From the NCBI GenBank assembly GCA_963422685.1, contig OY730442.1, positions 372,001 through 436,000 of the forward strand: a stretch of DNA of 64,000 nt, in the 5' to 3' direction. The notes under the pieces were generated by a model that was not told the origin of the DNA, did not search any database, and saw only the letters and a program-made list of their open reading frames with translations. This document shows, piece after piece, positions 1 to 8,661 of the stretch. Positions within the stretch are counted from its first letter, which is position 1, and the number at the start of each line of letters is the position of its first letter. The DNA comes from Spongiihabitans sp963422685 (lineage in GTDB: Bacteria > Pseudomonadota > Gammaproteobacteria > Arenicellales > Poriferihabitantaceae). Made by a program: the position numbers and the translations under genes.

Positions 1-1146
1 GACTCAGCAGAACGTTATACCGCGCTCGGCGTGGAGGTAATTCAGGCCAAGGCTGTAATTACTTCGCCGCATACCGTCAGGGTCAACGGCCAGGAGCTGT
101 GGGCTAAAAACATCGTCATAGCCGCAGGCGCCGAACCCTTTGTTCCGCCCATCAAAGGCCTGGACAAAATAGATTATTACACTTCGGATACGATATGGAA
201 TCTAACTGAACTGCCTGCAAAAATGGTCATACTCGGCGGCGGACCGATCGGCTGTGAACTGGCGCAGTGTTTTGGTCGATTTGGCAGTGAAGTCTGCATC
301 GTTGAAATGGCGCCGCATCTCATAATCCGGGAGGACCCGGAGTTTTCTGATGAAATTTCCCGGGTATTCAAAAACGAAGGCATTACGGTCCTGACCGGGC
401 ATCGGGCAGAAAAATTTATCGTTGACGGCACCCGCAAACGTTTAATTTGCGACGCAAACGGGGCGAAAGTCGAAATTGAATTTGACCAGATACTGGTTGC
501 ATCAGGTCGAGCTGCACGAACCGACGGGTATGGATTGGAGAACCTGGACACCCGGCTCAGTCAACACAAAACCATCGAAACAAACCAGTATCTCCAGGCC
601 GGTCACCCTAATGTTTTCGCAGTGGGTGATGTGGCTGGCCCCTATCAGTTTACCCATTTCGCCGCGCATCAGGCATGGTATGCCGCCGTTAACGCCCTGC
701 TTGGCCCGCTAAAGAAATTCAAGGTTGATTACAGCATTCTGCCATGGGTCACCTATACCGATCCGCAGGTCGCCCGGGTCGGGCTGAACGAACAGGATGC
801 CAGACGACAGAAAATTCCCTGTGAAATAACCCGATACAATATGGGCGAACTGGATCGGGCAAAAACAGACGGGCAGGCATTCGGAACAGTTAAAGTGCTC
901 ACCGTACCCGGCAAAGATAAAATTCTTGGCGTTACCATCATTGGAAAACATGCCGGGGAAATGATCGCGGAATTCGTGCTCGCCATGCGCCACGGCCTGG
1001 GCATGAACAAAATACTCGGTACGATTCATGCCTATCCCACCTGGATGGAGGCCAATAAATACGCCGCCGGCAACTGGAAAAAAAACCACGCGCCGCAATG
1101 GGCGCTAAGGCTGTTAGGGAAGTTTCACCGCTGGAGAAGGAACTGA
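1..1146 (+). CDS. FAD/NAD-linked disulfide oxidoreductase family protein, 5'-truncated by window edge
   Basis: The reading frame is open from base 1, so the start and the N-terminal FAD-binding part lie outside the window. A GTG at 31 is in frame but sits inside the protein. The visible part has the NAD-binding loop GGGPIG near residue 80, the second FAD motif FAVGDVAGP near residue 200, and a C-terminal dimerisation domain with the HAYPTWMEANK segment that corresponds to the HxxPTxxE signature of lipoamide dehydrogenase and mercuric reductase. The redox-active CxxxxC pair would be upstream and cannot be checked, so the substrate is open. It converges on dddP with only 17 bases between the two stop codons. 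The family is clear; the specific enzyme is not. Confidence 0.85.
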   Translation, partial: DSAERYTALGVEVIQAKAVITSPHTVRVNGQELWAKNIVIAAGAEPFVPPIKGLDKIDYYTSDTIWNLTELPAKMVILGGGPIGCELAQCFGRFGSEVCIVEMAPHLIIREDPEFSDEISRVFKNEGITVLTGHRAEKFIVDGTRKRLICDANGAKVEIEFDQILVASGRAARTDGYGLENLDTRLSQHKTIETNQYLQAGHPNVFAVGDVAGPYQFTHFAAHQAWYAAVNALLGPLKKFKVDYSILPWVTYTDPQVARVGLNEQDARRQKIPCEITRYNMGELDRAKTDGQAFGTVKVLTVPGKDKILGVTIIGKHAGEMIAEFVLAMRHGLGMNKILGTIHAYPTWMEANKYAAGNWKKNHAPQWALRLLGKFHRWRRN

Positions 1147-1163
1147 TACGTCGTCTTGCCTTG

Positions 1164-2477
1164 TCAATCCAATAGCCGTTTGTCGTGATGAAAATGCGTT
1201 AACAATTCATAACCCGTTTCGGTAATCACCACCTGCTCTTCAAGTTTCACGCCTTCTTTGCCGCCGACTTCGCCAATATAGGCTTCCACGCACAAACACA
1301 TTCCCGGCGCCAATACCCCATCGTAGCCGCTGGATTGCCAGTTTTCCGGATACATAATTGCCGGATATTCATCGCACAACCCCACACCATGATATTTCAC
1401 CCCATATTGTAGCTGGCGATACTTCTGGTGCAGTTGATTACCGCCATGGCTAAGTTCTTTGAAGGTCAAACCCGGTTTCAGCAATTCCATATTTTCCATA
1501 ATGTGCTGATATGCCACCTGAAAAAGCTGTTTCTGCGCCGCGGTCGCTTTCACCTCACCGGCTATCCAGGTGCGCGACATATCCACGCAATACCCATATA
1601 CGCCAATCAGGTCCGTGTCCAGGGCAACCAGGTCGCCTGCATGGATAATTCTCGGCCCGCATTCCGACATCCACGGGTTTGTTCTGGGCCCGGATGACAG
1701 AATTCGCGTTTCAATCCAGTCGCCCCCGCGCTTGATATTTCCCGCGTGCAAATACGCCCACAATTCGTTTTCACTGATTCCCGGTACGATGGCCGCTTCA
1801 AATTCCCGCAGCGCCGCTTCGCAGGCGGCGACGGCACAGCGCATGGCGCGCAGTTCATTTTCATTCTTGATTTCACGGGCGGTTTCCATTAACGCCATGC
1901 CATCTTCCATCACCGCTATTTTCATACGCTCCAATGCGCGAACCCCGACAATCTCCATCCTGTCCACGGCGAGACGGCGATTCCCGCCGCCGTGGCTGCG
2001 CAGTAACTCATCAATTTGTGCGGCAAATTTATCGGCAAATTCTTCGCATCGGCTACCGCCAACAAAATAGAAAAACCCGGAAAAATTACGGATTTCATCA
2101 ATAAGGGGAAGATGTTCGCTCAGATGTCGGCAATTGTGAAAATCAAACAAAACCACCGGCCCGTCGGTAGCGATAAAGCATCCCCGTGCCGCATTGTGGG
2201 TAATCCACAACTGCATGTTGGTGCTGTCCGTGGCATAGCGGACATTAAGCGGGTCGAACAGCATGATTCCCGCATAGTCATATTTCCTCAACTGCATCCT
2301 GACCCGCTCCAGACGGTACTCCCGCAGCGCCGCCATATCCGGCGGCGTCAGGCCCAGGGCTTTCCATTCCTCAAAAGCGGTCTGGCTGGGGCCTGTCTCG
2401 ATGCGATCATTATCATCCGGCGTATTATCGGGCTTTCTTTTAAAACTGCGCTGCAACGCGCTTTCGGGCGGATTCAT
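1164..2477 (-). CDS. dddP: DMSP lyase DddP, M24 peptidase fold
   Basis: DddP cleaves dimethylsulfoniopropionate to dimethyl sulfide and acrylate using a creatinase/aminopeptidase P fold with two metal ions. The 437-residue length fits the family. The N-terminal part carries the DddP-like stretches DNDRIETGP (22-30) and FDPLNVRYATDSTNMQLW (74-91). Candidate metal ligands are D287, D289, D299, H363, E398 and E413, with the spacing I recall for characterised DddP enzymes. D369 in the HGVGLCDEYP segment is at the place of the proposed catalytic aspartate. An ordinary M24 peptidase would not be expected to share the long N-terminal identity blocks. It follows acuI by 26 bases on the same strand, so one transcript is likely, and the neighbour handles the acrylate product. 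Confirmation needs a tree against DddP and Xaa-Pro peptidases. Confidence 0.85.
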   Translation of the reverse strand: MNPPESALQRSFKRKPDNTPDDNDRIETGPSQTAFEEWKALGLTPPDMAALREYRLERVRMQLRKYDYAGIMLFDPLNVRYATDSTNMQLWITHNAARGCFIATDGPVVLFDFHNCRHLSEHLPLIDEIRNFSGFFYFVGGSRCEEFADKFAAQIDELLRSHGGGNRRLAVDRMEIVGVRALERMKIAVMEDGMALMETAREIKNENELRAMRCAVAACEAALREFEAAIVPGISENELWAYLHAGNIKRGGDWIETRILSSGPRTNPWMSECGPRIIHAGDLVALDTDLIGVYGYCVDMSRTWIAGEVKATAAQKQLFQVAYQHIMENMELLKPGLTFKELSHGGNQLHQKYRQLQYGVKYHGVGLCDEYPAIMYPENWQSSGYDGVLAPGMCLCVEAYIGEVGGKEGVKLEEQVVITETGYELLTHFHHDKRLLD

Positions 2478-2503
2478 TGATGGTTTAAAAGTAAGCGGGA
2501 ATG

Positions 2504-3496
2504 CTAGTCCTGGATTTTGACCACCGTCCGACCCCAGTTGCTGCCATTCAAATAATTATCGAAGGTATGGGTCAGATTCTCGAAAGCTACTTCATTGGTT
2601 ACGACATGCTCCAGTTGTCGGGGCTTCAAATCAGCGCCGAGGCGTTTCCATAGCTGATTCCGCACCGGCGCCGGCATCTCGATTGAGTTGATACCCAGCA
2701 GCGAAACGCCGCGTAATATGAATGGCATCACCGTTGTATTCAGTTTGTAATCATCCACCAGGCCGATACTGGCAATGTTCCCCCAGGGCTTGACCGTGCG
2801 TATAACCCACGCCAGCGTATCTCCCCCGGCATTATCAACCGCTCCTCCCCAAACTCCGGTCTCAAGTGGCCGTGACCCCTTGTCCAGGGTATGTCTATCC
2901 ATAAAATCACTGGCGCCCAGTTTTTTTAGATATTCGTGTTGATGTGGTTTCCCGGTCAATGCCGTCACCCGATAGCCCGTTGACGCCAGGATGTCGATGG
3001 CGATGCTGCCCACTCCGCCGGTCGCACCGGTCACTATAATCGGCCCATCCTGCGGTGTTTGCCCATTGGTTTCCATCCGCGCAATGGCCATTGCGGCGGT
3101 AAATCCGGCGGTGCCCAGCGCCATGACCTCCCGCAGCGTCAGACCCCCGGGTAAAGGCACGATACAATCACCTTTTACCCGCGCAACCTCGCTATACCCG
3201 CCATCCGCTGTTTCAGACAACCCGCATCCCGCCACCAGCACCTGATCGCCTTCTTTATACCGTCGGTCGCGGGATTCCATCACCACACCAGACAGGTCTA
3301 TCCCTCCGTTCAGCGGGTATTGTCGTAATATTTTTCCCGCGCCGGTGACCGCCAGCACGTCCTTGTAATTTATGCCCGACCATTTCACGCTGATAACCAC
3401 ATCGCCCCGGGTGAGATCGTCAACGGTTAATTCCTCAAAACCTGCGACTATATTGTTTTCAATCCGATTAATTCTGAATGCGCGAAAGGATGACAT
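2504..3496 (-). CDS. acuI: acryloyl-CoA reductase, YhdH/AcuI family
   Basis: This is a medium-chain NADPH-dependent reductase of the YhdH/AcuI type, which reduces acryloyl-CoA to propionyl-CoA and so removes the toxic product of DMSP cleavage. The 330-residue length fits the family. Visible features are the N-terminal GroES-like fold with WSGINYKDVLA, no zinc-binding cysteine cluster, the nucleotide loop TGATGGVGS near residue 157, and the AcuI-like C-terminal half (GGDTLAWVIR, GINSIEMP). Family membership is secure from sequence. The acrylate role is supported by the directly downstream dddP. No acuR- or acuK-type gene is beside it. Confidence 0.87.
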   Translation of the reverse strand: MSSFRAFRINRIENNIVAGFEELTVDDLTRGDVVISVKWSGINYKDVLAVTGAGKILRQYPLNGGIDLSGVVMESRDRRYKEGDQVLVAGCGLSETADGGYSEVARVKGDCIVPLPGGLTLREVMALGTAGFTAAMAIARMETNGQTPQDGPIIVTGATGGVGSIAIDILASTGYRVTALTGKPHQHEYLKKLGASDFMDRHTLDKGSRPLETGVWGGAVDNAGGDTLAWVIRTVKPWGNIASIGLVDDYKLNTTVMPFILRGVSLLGINSIEMPAPVRNQLWKRLGADLKPRQLEHVVTNEVAFENLTHTFDNYLNGSNWGRTVVKIQD

Positions 3497-3531
3497 GGTA
3501 TTGAACCTGTTTTAGCGGGTTGCGAAATCCA

Positions 3532-4119
3532 TCAAACCCGCTGGTGCAGCGGACTCGAACGGGGAAAATGTGATTTCAGGAATTCCATCTGGTCGACAAG
3601 AATTTTTCTGCCCTGCAAGTATATATATTCGGCATGGGTGGGGGTAAACGGCACCGCGATGAGCTTCATGCCTGCCTGTTCCGGCGTTCTGCCTGCCTTG
3701 AAATTGTTGCATCGAATACAGGCCGTGACCACATTATTCCAATTATCCTGCCCGCCCTGGGCAAATGGGGTGACGTGGTCTCTGGACAAATCGCAAGGTT
3801 TAAACTGTTCACCACAATACAAACAAATACACGCATCCCGTTGAAAAAGCGGTATATTATGCAGCGGCGGGGCATAGCCACCCGCCATTTTGGCATACAC
3901 CCGGCTGGCGCCATGGGTTGCAAGAATGGAATTGACTTCCAGTGTACTCTGGCGATGGGTAAAGCGGTTAATTCCTCCCCTGACATTCATTACGAATTCG
4001 CCGCAGGTATAAGCGACCTGACCCAGTGTGATCAGGGTGACAGCGCGCTTGAAATGTATCCATTCCAGCGGCATACCCGACACATCGGTTCGCAGGATTG
4101 GCTGGGTGATGTCTAGCAT
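3532..4119 (-). CDS. HNH endonuclease family protein
   Basis: The 195-residue protein has a C-terminal HNH nuclease module. A CLYC knuckle is followed by the SRDHVTPFAQGG strand with the metal-binding histidine, then NNVVTACIRCNNFKAGRTP, which holds the Asn and the second CxxC. The N-terminal 90 residues are an extension seen in chromosomal HNH proteins of proteobacteria and cyanobacteria. The role is unknown; such genes can be housekeeping rather than parts of mobile introns. It lies 35 bases upstream of acuI on the same strand and could be co-transcribed by readthrough. I see no intron or intein signature nearby. Confidence 0.8.
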   Translation of the reverse strand: MLDITQPILRTDVSGMPLEWIHFKRAVTLITLGQVAYTCGEFVMNVRGGINRFTHRQSTLEVNSILATHGASRVYAKMAGGYAPPLHNIPLFQRDACICLYCGEQFKPCDLSRDHVTPFAQGGQDNWNNVVTACIRCNNFKAGRTPEQAGMKLIAVPFTPTHAEYIYLQGRKILVDQMEFLKSHFPRSSPLHQRV

Positions 4120-4152
4120 TGCTTATTATTGATCAAACGGGTGGACCGTTAT

Positions 4153-4175
4153 GCGCCGCTGAATATAAGCGGCGC
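4153..4175. terminator. 8-bp perfect hairpin downstream of pgpA
   Basis: The inverted repeat GCGCCGCT/AGCGGCGC with a 7-base loop lies in the 158-base gap between the HNH gene and pgpA. It is positioned to end the minus-strand nrdR-rib-nusB-pgpA transcript. There is no clear U-run after the stem on either strand, so it is only a possible terminator or mRNA-stabilising hairpin. Confidence 0.4.
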
Positions 4176-4277
4176 TAAATACAAGGGGCGGTAATCTAAC
4201 ATAAAAACGGCGAAAAACCGTAGACCTGTCCATAACCTGCACCCGCAACAAATGCGATGAAAACAACAACTTACGGA

Positions 4278-4796
4278 CTAGGGCAGGTAAGGCAGCAACA
4301 GTCGCAGCAGGATGTTTGCAAATATGGCTGCCACAATGTCATCCAGCATAATGCCGATGCCGCCATGTACATACCGGTCAAAAAAGCCAATCGGCCAAGG
4401 CTTTAAAATGTCGAAAAACCGGAATAATAAAAATCCGATTGCCAGCGCCGGCCAGGTAAACGGAATAAAAATCATGGTGATCATCATGCCGACAATTTCG
4501 TCCCATACTATGCCCGGGTGATCATGGGTATTCAGCCTTGCCGAGGCGGCGCTGCATATTGCCGGGCCGGCCAAAACACAGAGCAGGGTGACAGACGGGT
4601 AGATCGGATTCGGCAATTGCGCCATTGCCCAGACAAGCGGCACTGCGGCCAATGCGCCCATGGTGCCGGGGGCCTTGAGTGACAGGCCGGCTCCAAACCC
4701 GAAAGCCAGAAAATTCAGCGGAGAGGAGAATAAATCCCCACAGCTAATCCGGGGAATCGGGTCGCACCTTCGCAGCGATTTTATCCAGCACACCAT
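4278..4796 (-). CDS. pgpA: phosphatidylglycerophosphatase A
   Basis: PgpA is an inner-membrane phosphatase that removes the phosphate from phosphatidylglycerophosphate to give phosphatidylglycerol. The family signatures LSLKAPGTMGAL and VWDEIVGMMITM (acidic pair) are present, with four hydrophobic segments, and the C-terminal LDDIVAAIFAN also fits. I chose the ATG at 4796, giving 172 residues. A longer frame from 4826 would add ten residues inside nusB without family support. The start overlaps the 3' end of nusB by about 50 bases, so the two are probably translationally linked. In E. coli the order is nusB-thiL-pgpA; thiL is missing here. Confidence 0.88.
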   Translation of the reverse strand: MVCWIKSLRRCDPIPRISCGDLFSSPLNFLAFGFGAGLSLKAPGTMGALAAVPLVWAMAQLPNPIYPSVTLLCVLAGPAICSAASARLNTHDHPGIVWDEIVGMMITMIFIPFTWPALAIGFLLFRFFDILKPWPIGFFDRYVHGGIGIMLDDIVAAIFANILLRLLLPYLP

Positions 4797-5166
4797 TGAC
4801 GTATTTGTAGCTGTGCTCCGAGGCAAATATTCTGGCTAAATCAATGGCCTCATCCAGCACCACACGGGTTGGCACATCCGGCTGAAACTGCAACTCATAG
4901 ACAGCCACCCTTAAAATAGCGTGATCAACCAAATCAACCCGCTCCAGAGGGCGGTCCAGATGGGGGGAAATAAGGTCGTCAATCACCCCGGTGTTTGGTG
5001 GAATATTTTTGATCAGCGACAAAAAATAGTCCAGATGATGCCCGCAAAGGTTTTCGTTCCTGATAAAACCACTTTCTATCTGCGCAGGCGCTTGCCCGGT
5101 TACCTGCCATTGATAAAGCGCCTGCACCGCACATCGCCGGGCAAGGTGCCGGCTGCTGCGCACCAC
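4744..5166 (-). CDS. nusB: transcription antitermination factor NusB
   Basis: NusB binds boxA RNA with ribosomal protein S10 and supports antitermination of rRNA transcription. The 140-residue all-helical protein has the family start SSRHLARRCAVQALYQW and the C-terminal DEAIDLARIF followed by KYVNGVLDKIA. The start is a GTG (two GTG codons in tandem). It follows ribH by 22 bases, the usual partner in gamma-, beta- and deltaproteobacteria. Confidence 0.95.
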   Translation of the reverse strand: MVRSSRHLARRCAVQALYQWQVTGQAPAQIESGFIRNENLCGHHLDYFLSLIKNIPPNTGVIDDLISPHLDRPLERVDLVDHAILRVAVYELQFQPDVPTRVVLDEAIDLARIFASEHSYKYVNGVLDKIAAKVRPDSPD

Positions 5167-5188
5167 TATACAAATCCCCGGGGGAAAT

Positions 5189-5671
5189 CTAGGCCGAAGG
5201 CTGGCATAACCGCTTCATCAGGCTGACCATTTCCAGCGCCGCCAGCGCAGCATCCGCGCCTTTGTTGCCGGCTTTGGTTCCCGCCCGTTCGATGGCCTGC
5301 TCTATGGTATCGGTGGTCAGCACCCCGAATATTACCGGTGTCTCGCCCGCCAGGTTTGATTGTGCGATGCCCTTTGCGCATTCGCCGCAGACCAGGTCGT
5401 AATGCGACGTTGCGCCCCGAATAACCGCGCCCAGGGTAATGATCGCCGAATAGTTTTTTGAATCAACCAGTTTTTTGGAAACCACGGGAATTTCGAATGC
5501 ACCAGGCACCCAGACGCAATCAATACGGGATTCGGCGATACCATGACGGGCTAGCGCATCCACCGCCCCCTGGACCAGCTTGTCGGTAATAAAATGATTG
5601 AATCGACCTGCAACCAGCGCGAACCTGCCGCTGCAGTCCTTGAAATCACCGCTTATATGCCTGATTTTCAT
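5189..5671 (-). CDS. ribH: 6,7-dimethyl-8-ribityllumazine synthase
   Basis: RibH condenses 5-amino-6-ribitylaminouracil with 3,4-dihydroxybutanone 4-phosphate in the penultimate step of riboflavin synthesis. The 160 residues include the active-site stretches GRFNHFITDKLVQGA, WVPGAFEIP, LGAVIRGATSHYDLVC and FGVLTTDTIEQAIERAG. The start lies 2 bases after the ribBA stop, which implies tight co-expression with the enzyme that makes one of its substrates. Confidence 0.96.
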   Translation of the reverse strand: MKIRHISGDFKDCSGRFALVAGRFNHFITDKLVQGAVDALARHGIAESRIDCVWVPGAFEIPVVSKKLVDSKNYSAIITLGAVIRGATSHYDLVCGECAKGIAQSNLAGETPVIFGVLTTDTIEQAIERAGTKAGNKGADAALAALEMVSLMKRLCQPSA

Positions 5672-5673
5672 GG

Positions 5674-6867
5674 TCAGTTATTTTCACCGGTTTGTGTTTT
5701 ATGGCTTTGATTGATTCGACTCCACTGCTGCAGTTGCTGCGGGCTTTCGACATAGTCCACGATCTCCAGCCCGAATCCCGACAATCCATGCGCTTTCTTG
5801 AGCCGTCCCAGCGCGAGCACCCGGGTCACGCCAAGGTCGGCCAGAATCTGACCGCCCGCCCCCAGCATTCGCAAATTGCCCGGATCATCATGTCCGGTCA
5901 TTTTTTTCCCTGGACGCCTTGTTTTTGTATCGCTGTTTAATTTGATGCGACTGACCAGCTCGTCAACGGATTCATTATAGGACAGTATAACCACCACGCC
6001 GGATGGTTGGGTGGAAATTGCCTCCAGCGCATTTTCCAGTGTCCAGCTCCATGGTGTCGGGTCAAGTACGGCATCAAGGAGCCCGCGATGAACGTGAACA
6101 CGAACCGGGATGACATGACCCGGGTTGATCTCCCCTTTGACCATGGCCAGATGGGTGCCGCCTTCGACCACATCCTGGTAAACGTATGAGCGAAATAGGC
6201 CCTGTTTCAATGCCAGTTTTTCCATGGAAACACGTTTCAGGGTAGGATCATTTTTCAGCCGATAGCGAATCAAATCCGCGATAGTACCGATTTTCAAGCC
6301 ATGGATTTTTCCATATTCCATCAGGTCCGGGAGGCGCGCCATGCCGCCATCATCCTTGAGAATTTCACAAATCACGCTGGCCGGCTCAAATCCACTCAGG
6401 CGCGCCATATCCACTCCGGCTTCGGTATGGCCCGCTCGGGTCAACACGCCTCCGGTCTGCGCCTTTATCGGGAAAATATGCCCCGGCGTCACCAGGTCTT
6501 CAGGTCGCGCATGGGGATTGACTGCGGCTTGAATGGTAATCGCCCTGTCCTGGGCGGAAATACCGGTGGTCACACCTTCAGCCGCTTCGATAGAAACGGT
6601 GAAATTGGTTGAAAATCGTGCGCTGTTGCGACTCACCATCAAAGGCAATTCGAGCTGGTTGCAGCGCTCCTCGGTCAAGGCCAGACAAATCAATCCGCGA
6701 CCATTGGAAGCCATAAAATTAATATGATCATCGCTGATGCACCCGGCGGCCACTAACAAATCGCCTTCATTCTCCCGGTCTTCATCGTCCACCATGATCA
6801 CCATTTTCCCCTGGCGATAATTCTCCAGAATATCTTCTATGGCATCAATCGCGAGCCGTTTATTCAT
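5674..6867 (-). CDS. ribBA: 3,4-dihydroxy-2-butanone 4-phosphate synthase with degenerate GTP cyclohydrolase II-like domain
   Basis: Residues 1-205 are a complete DHBP synthase, with VDDEDRENEGDL near 26, TPGHIFPI near 149 and AGHTEAGVDMARL near 166. This half makes the four-carbon unit for RibH from ribulose 5-phosphate. Residues 210-380 align with GTP cyclohydrolase II in general shape but lack the zinc-binding Cys-x10-Cys-x-Cys loop and the conserved arginine/tyrosine active-site run. Only VKGEINPGHVIPVRVH-type remnants are seen. This matches the RibBX hybrids known in gammaproteobacteria, in which only the RibB half is active. A separate ribA would be needed elsewhere and none is in the window. 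It overlaps the ribE stop by 4 bases. Confidence 0.93.
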   Translation of the reverse strand: MNKRLAIDAIEDILENYRQGKMVIMVDDEDRENEGDLLVAAGCISDDHINFMASNGRGLICLALTEERCNQLELPLMVSRNSARFSTNFTVSIEAAEGVTTGISAQDRAITIQAAVNPHARPEDLVTPGHIFPIKAQTGGVLTRAGHTEAGVDMARLSGFEPASVICEILKDDGGMARLPDLMEYGKIHGLKIGTIADLIRYRLKNDPTLKRVSMEKLALKQGLFRSYVYQDVVEGGTHLAMVKGEINPGHVIPVRVHVHRGLLDAVLDPTPWSWTLENALEAISTQPSGVVVILSYNESVDELVSRIKLNSDTKTRRPGKKMTGHDDPGNLRMLGAGGQILADLGVTRVLALGRLKKAHGLSGFGLEIVDYVESPQQLQQWSRINQSHKTQTGENN

Positions 6868-7475
6868 AAGGTTTCACATTCATTGATTCTGCAAATGTAG
6901 CGGGCAATCTGATCAACCTCAACGTGAACCGGATCACCTTGAACCAGTGCGCCCAAAGTGGTGTTTTCCAGTGTATGAGGAACCAGCATCACATCATAAC
7001 AAGTACGGCCCCGGTTATCCGCCACGTTGTTGCTCGTCAAACTAACGCCATCCATTGCCACGGACCCCTTTATGGCAATAAATTTACCAATGGCGATTTC
7101 GGTTTCAAATCGCATCATGGTAAAACCATTGCGGTCCTGCCGGCCGACCAGCCGGGCCGTTCCGTCCACGTGCCCGGAAACCAGATGTCCGCCGACCGGT
7201 GTGGTTAATGTCAAGGCCAGTTCCAGATTGACACGGTCACCCATACCCCAGTCACTAATCAGACATTTTTCCAGAGTTGCACTGGACACATCAAAATGCG
7301 CGATATTTTGCTCTACTCCGGTTACGCTAAGGCAGGCGCCATTTACCGCGATACTATGGCCCGGGTGAACCCGTTCCAGATCAAGCCGATTGAGATCAAT
7401 GGACAACCGCGCACCATCCGGGCAGGATGACATAGCAACAACAGAACCCACGCTCTGTATTATTCCGGTAAACAT
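6864..7475 (-). CDS. ribE: riboflavin synthase, alpha chain
   Basis: This enzyme dismutates two lumazine molecules into riboflavin and the pyrimidine precursor. The 203 residues show the two tandem lumazine-binding barrels: the first opens with MFTGIIQSVG and contains VNGACLSV, and the second contains HLVSGHVDGTARL and MDGVSLT. It sits between ribD (7 bases upstream) and ribBA (4-base ATGA overlap). Confidence 0.96.
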   Translation of the reverse strand: MFTGIIQSVGSVVAMSSCPDGARLSIDLNRLDLERVHPGHSIAVNGACLSVTGVEQNIAHFDVSSATLEKCLISDWGMGDRVNLELALTLTTPVGGHLVSGHVDGTARLVGRQDRNGFTMMRFETEIAIGKFIAIKGSVAMDGVSLTSNNVADNRGRTCYDVMLVPHTLENTTLGALVQGDPVHVEVDQIARYICRINECETL

Positions 7476-7482
7476 ATCCTGC

Positions 7483-8661
7483 TTAATTCAAAACCGACAG
7501 CGTCAACCGAAGGTCGCGGCCTACCCGGATAACATCTTTATATTCCAGCCTGAGTTTATCGGCAAGCCGCTCAAGTCCGGGAATCTCAAACATCCCCCTG
7601 GTGTTGCTGCCCAACAAATCCGGCGCCAGGTACACCACAATTTCATCCACCAGACCCTGCCCAAGCATACTGCCGCCAAGTTTCGCCCCGGCCTCAAGCA
7701 AAATGGTATTCATTTCTCTTTTACCCAGCTCAGCCATGACTTCGTGTAGATTTATTCGTCCAGCGGTGGTCCGGCAATTAATGATGTCGACGGCGCTGTG
7801 CGGAAAAGCATCCCGTGCACTGGGCGCAGAATTTGCAGTAACAATCAATACTTCGCCTGCCCCGCCCAGTATTTTTGCATTGGTCGGCATGCTTAAATGG
7901 GTATCCAGGATAATACGCACCGGCTGGCGCGCAACGCCCTCAATACGCAGGTTCATAGCGGGGTCATCGCGCAACACCGTGCCTATTCCGGTCAGTATGC
8001 CTGAAGCCGCTGCTCTCAACCTGTGCGCATCTTTACGTGCGGGCTGTGAGGTTATCCATTGGCTTTCACCGTCTGCCATCGCGGTTTTTCCATCCAGACT
8101 GGCGGCAATTTTAAGCGTCACCCAGGGGATGCCGGTGGTGATGCGTTTCAGAAACCCGCGATTGATATGCCTTGCCTGAATCTGTCCAATCCCCACAACC
8201 ACATCGATCCCTGATCTTTGCAATGCGGAAATTCCAGAGCGATTTACCAGCGGGTTTGGATCTTCGGTGGCGATAACCACTCGACTGATGCGGGACTTAA
8301 TGATCGACTTGACGCAGGGCGGCGTTTGGCCGTGATGGCTGCAAGGTTCCAGAGTGACATACAGGGTCGCCCCGGCTGAAGCTTTTCCGGCTTGTTTTAA
8401 AGCATTGATCTCTGCATGGGCCTGTCCGACAAAATCATGCCAGCCTTCACCGACAATCTTCCCATGCCTGACGATGACGCAGCCCACCGCGGGATTAGGA
8501 TGGCAGGTATAAATCCCCTTGCGCGCCAGTTGCAGGGCTCTGGCCATATAGCCTTCGTCGTCACCCGGGTTTAACCGGTGATTATCCGGCGTTGGCCGGG
8601 TTGGCTCTGCCATGGTCAATGCAGACTGCTTGAATTCTTTTAATCCGGCCAATAAGTTCAA
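7483..8661 (-). CDS. ribD: bifunctional pyrimidine deaminase/reductase RibD
   Basis: RibD deaminates and then reduces the GTP cyclohydrolase product in riboflavin synthesis. The deaminase zinc motif is intact: HAEINAL near residue 83, then PCSHHGQTPPC near residue 108. The reductase half follows, with the SLDGKTAMADGESQWITS substrate loop and the LLEAGAKLGGSML region. At 392 residues it is slightly longer than usual because of about 35 extra N-terminal residues, so a start further in is possible. The ATG chosen overlaps the nrdR stop by 4 bases. Confidence 0.95.
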   Translation of the reverse strand: MNLLAGLKEFKQSALTMAEPTRPTPDNHRLNPGDDEGYMARALQLARKGIYTCHPNPAVGCVIVRHGKIVGEGWHDFVGQAHAEINALKQAGKASAGATLYVTLEPCSHHGQTPPCVKSIIKSRISRVVIATEDPNPLVNRSGISALQRSGIDVVVGIGQIQARHINRGFLKRITTGIPWVTLKIAASLDGKTAMADGESQWITSQPARKDAHRLRAAASGILTGIGTVLRDDPAMNLRIEGVARQPVRIILDTHLSMPTNAKILGGAGEVLIVTANSAPSARDAFPHSAVDIINCRTTAGRINLHEVMAELGKREMNTILLEAGAKLGGSMLGQGLVDEIVVYLAPDLLGSNTRGMFEIPGLERLADKLRLEYKDVIRVGRDLRLTLSVLN

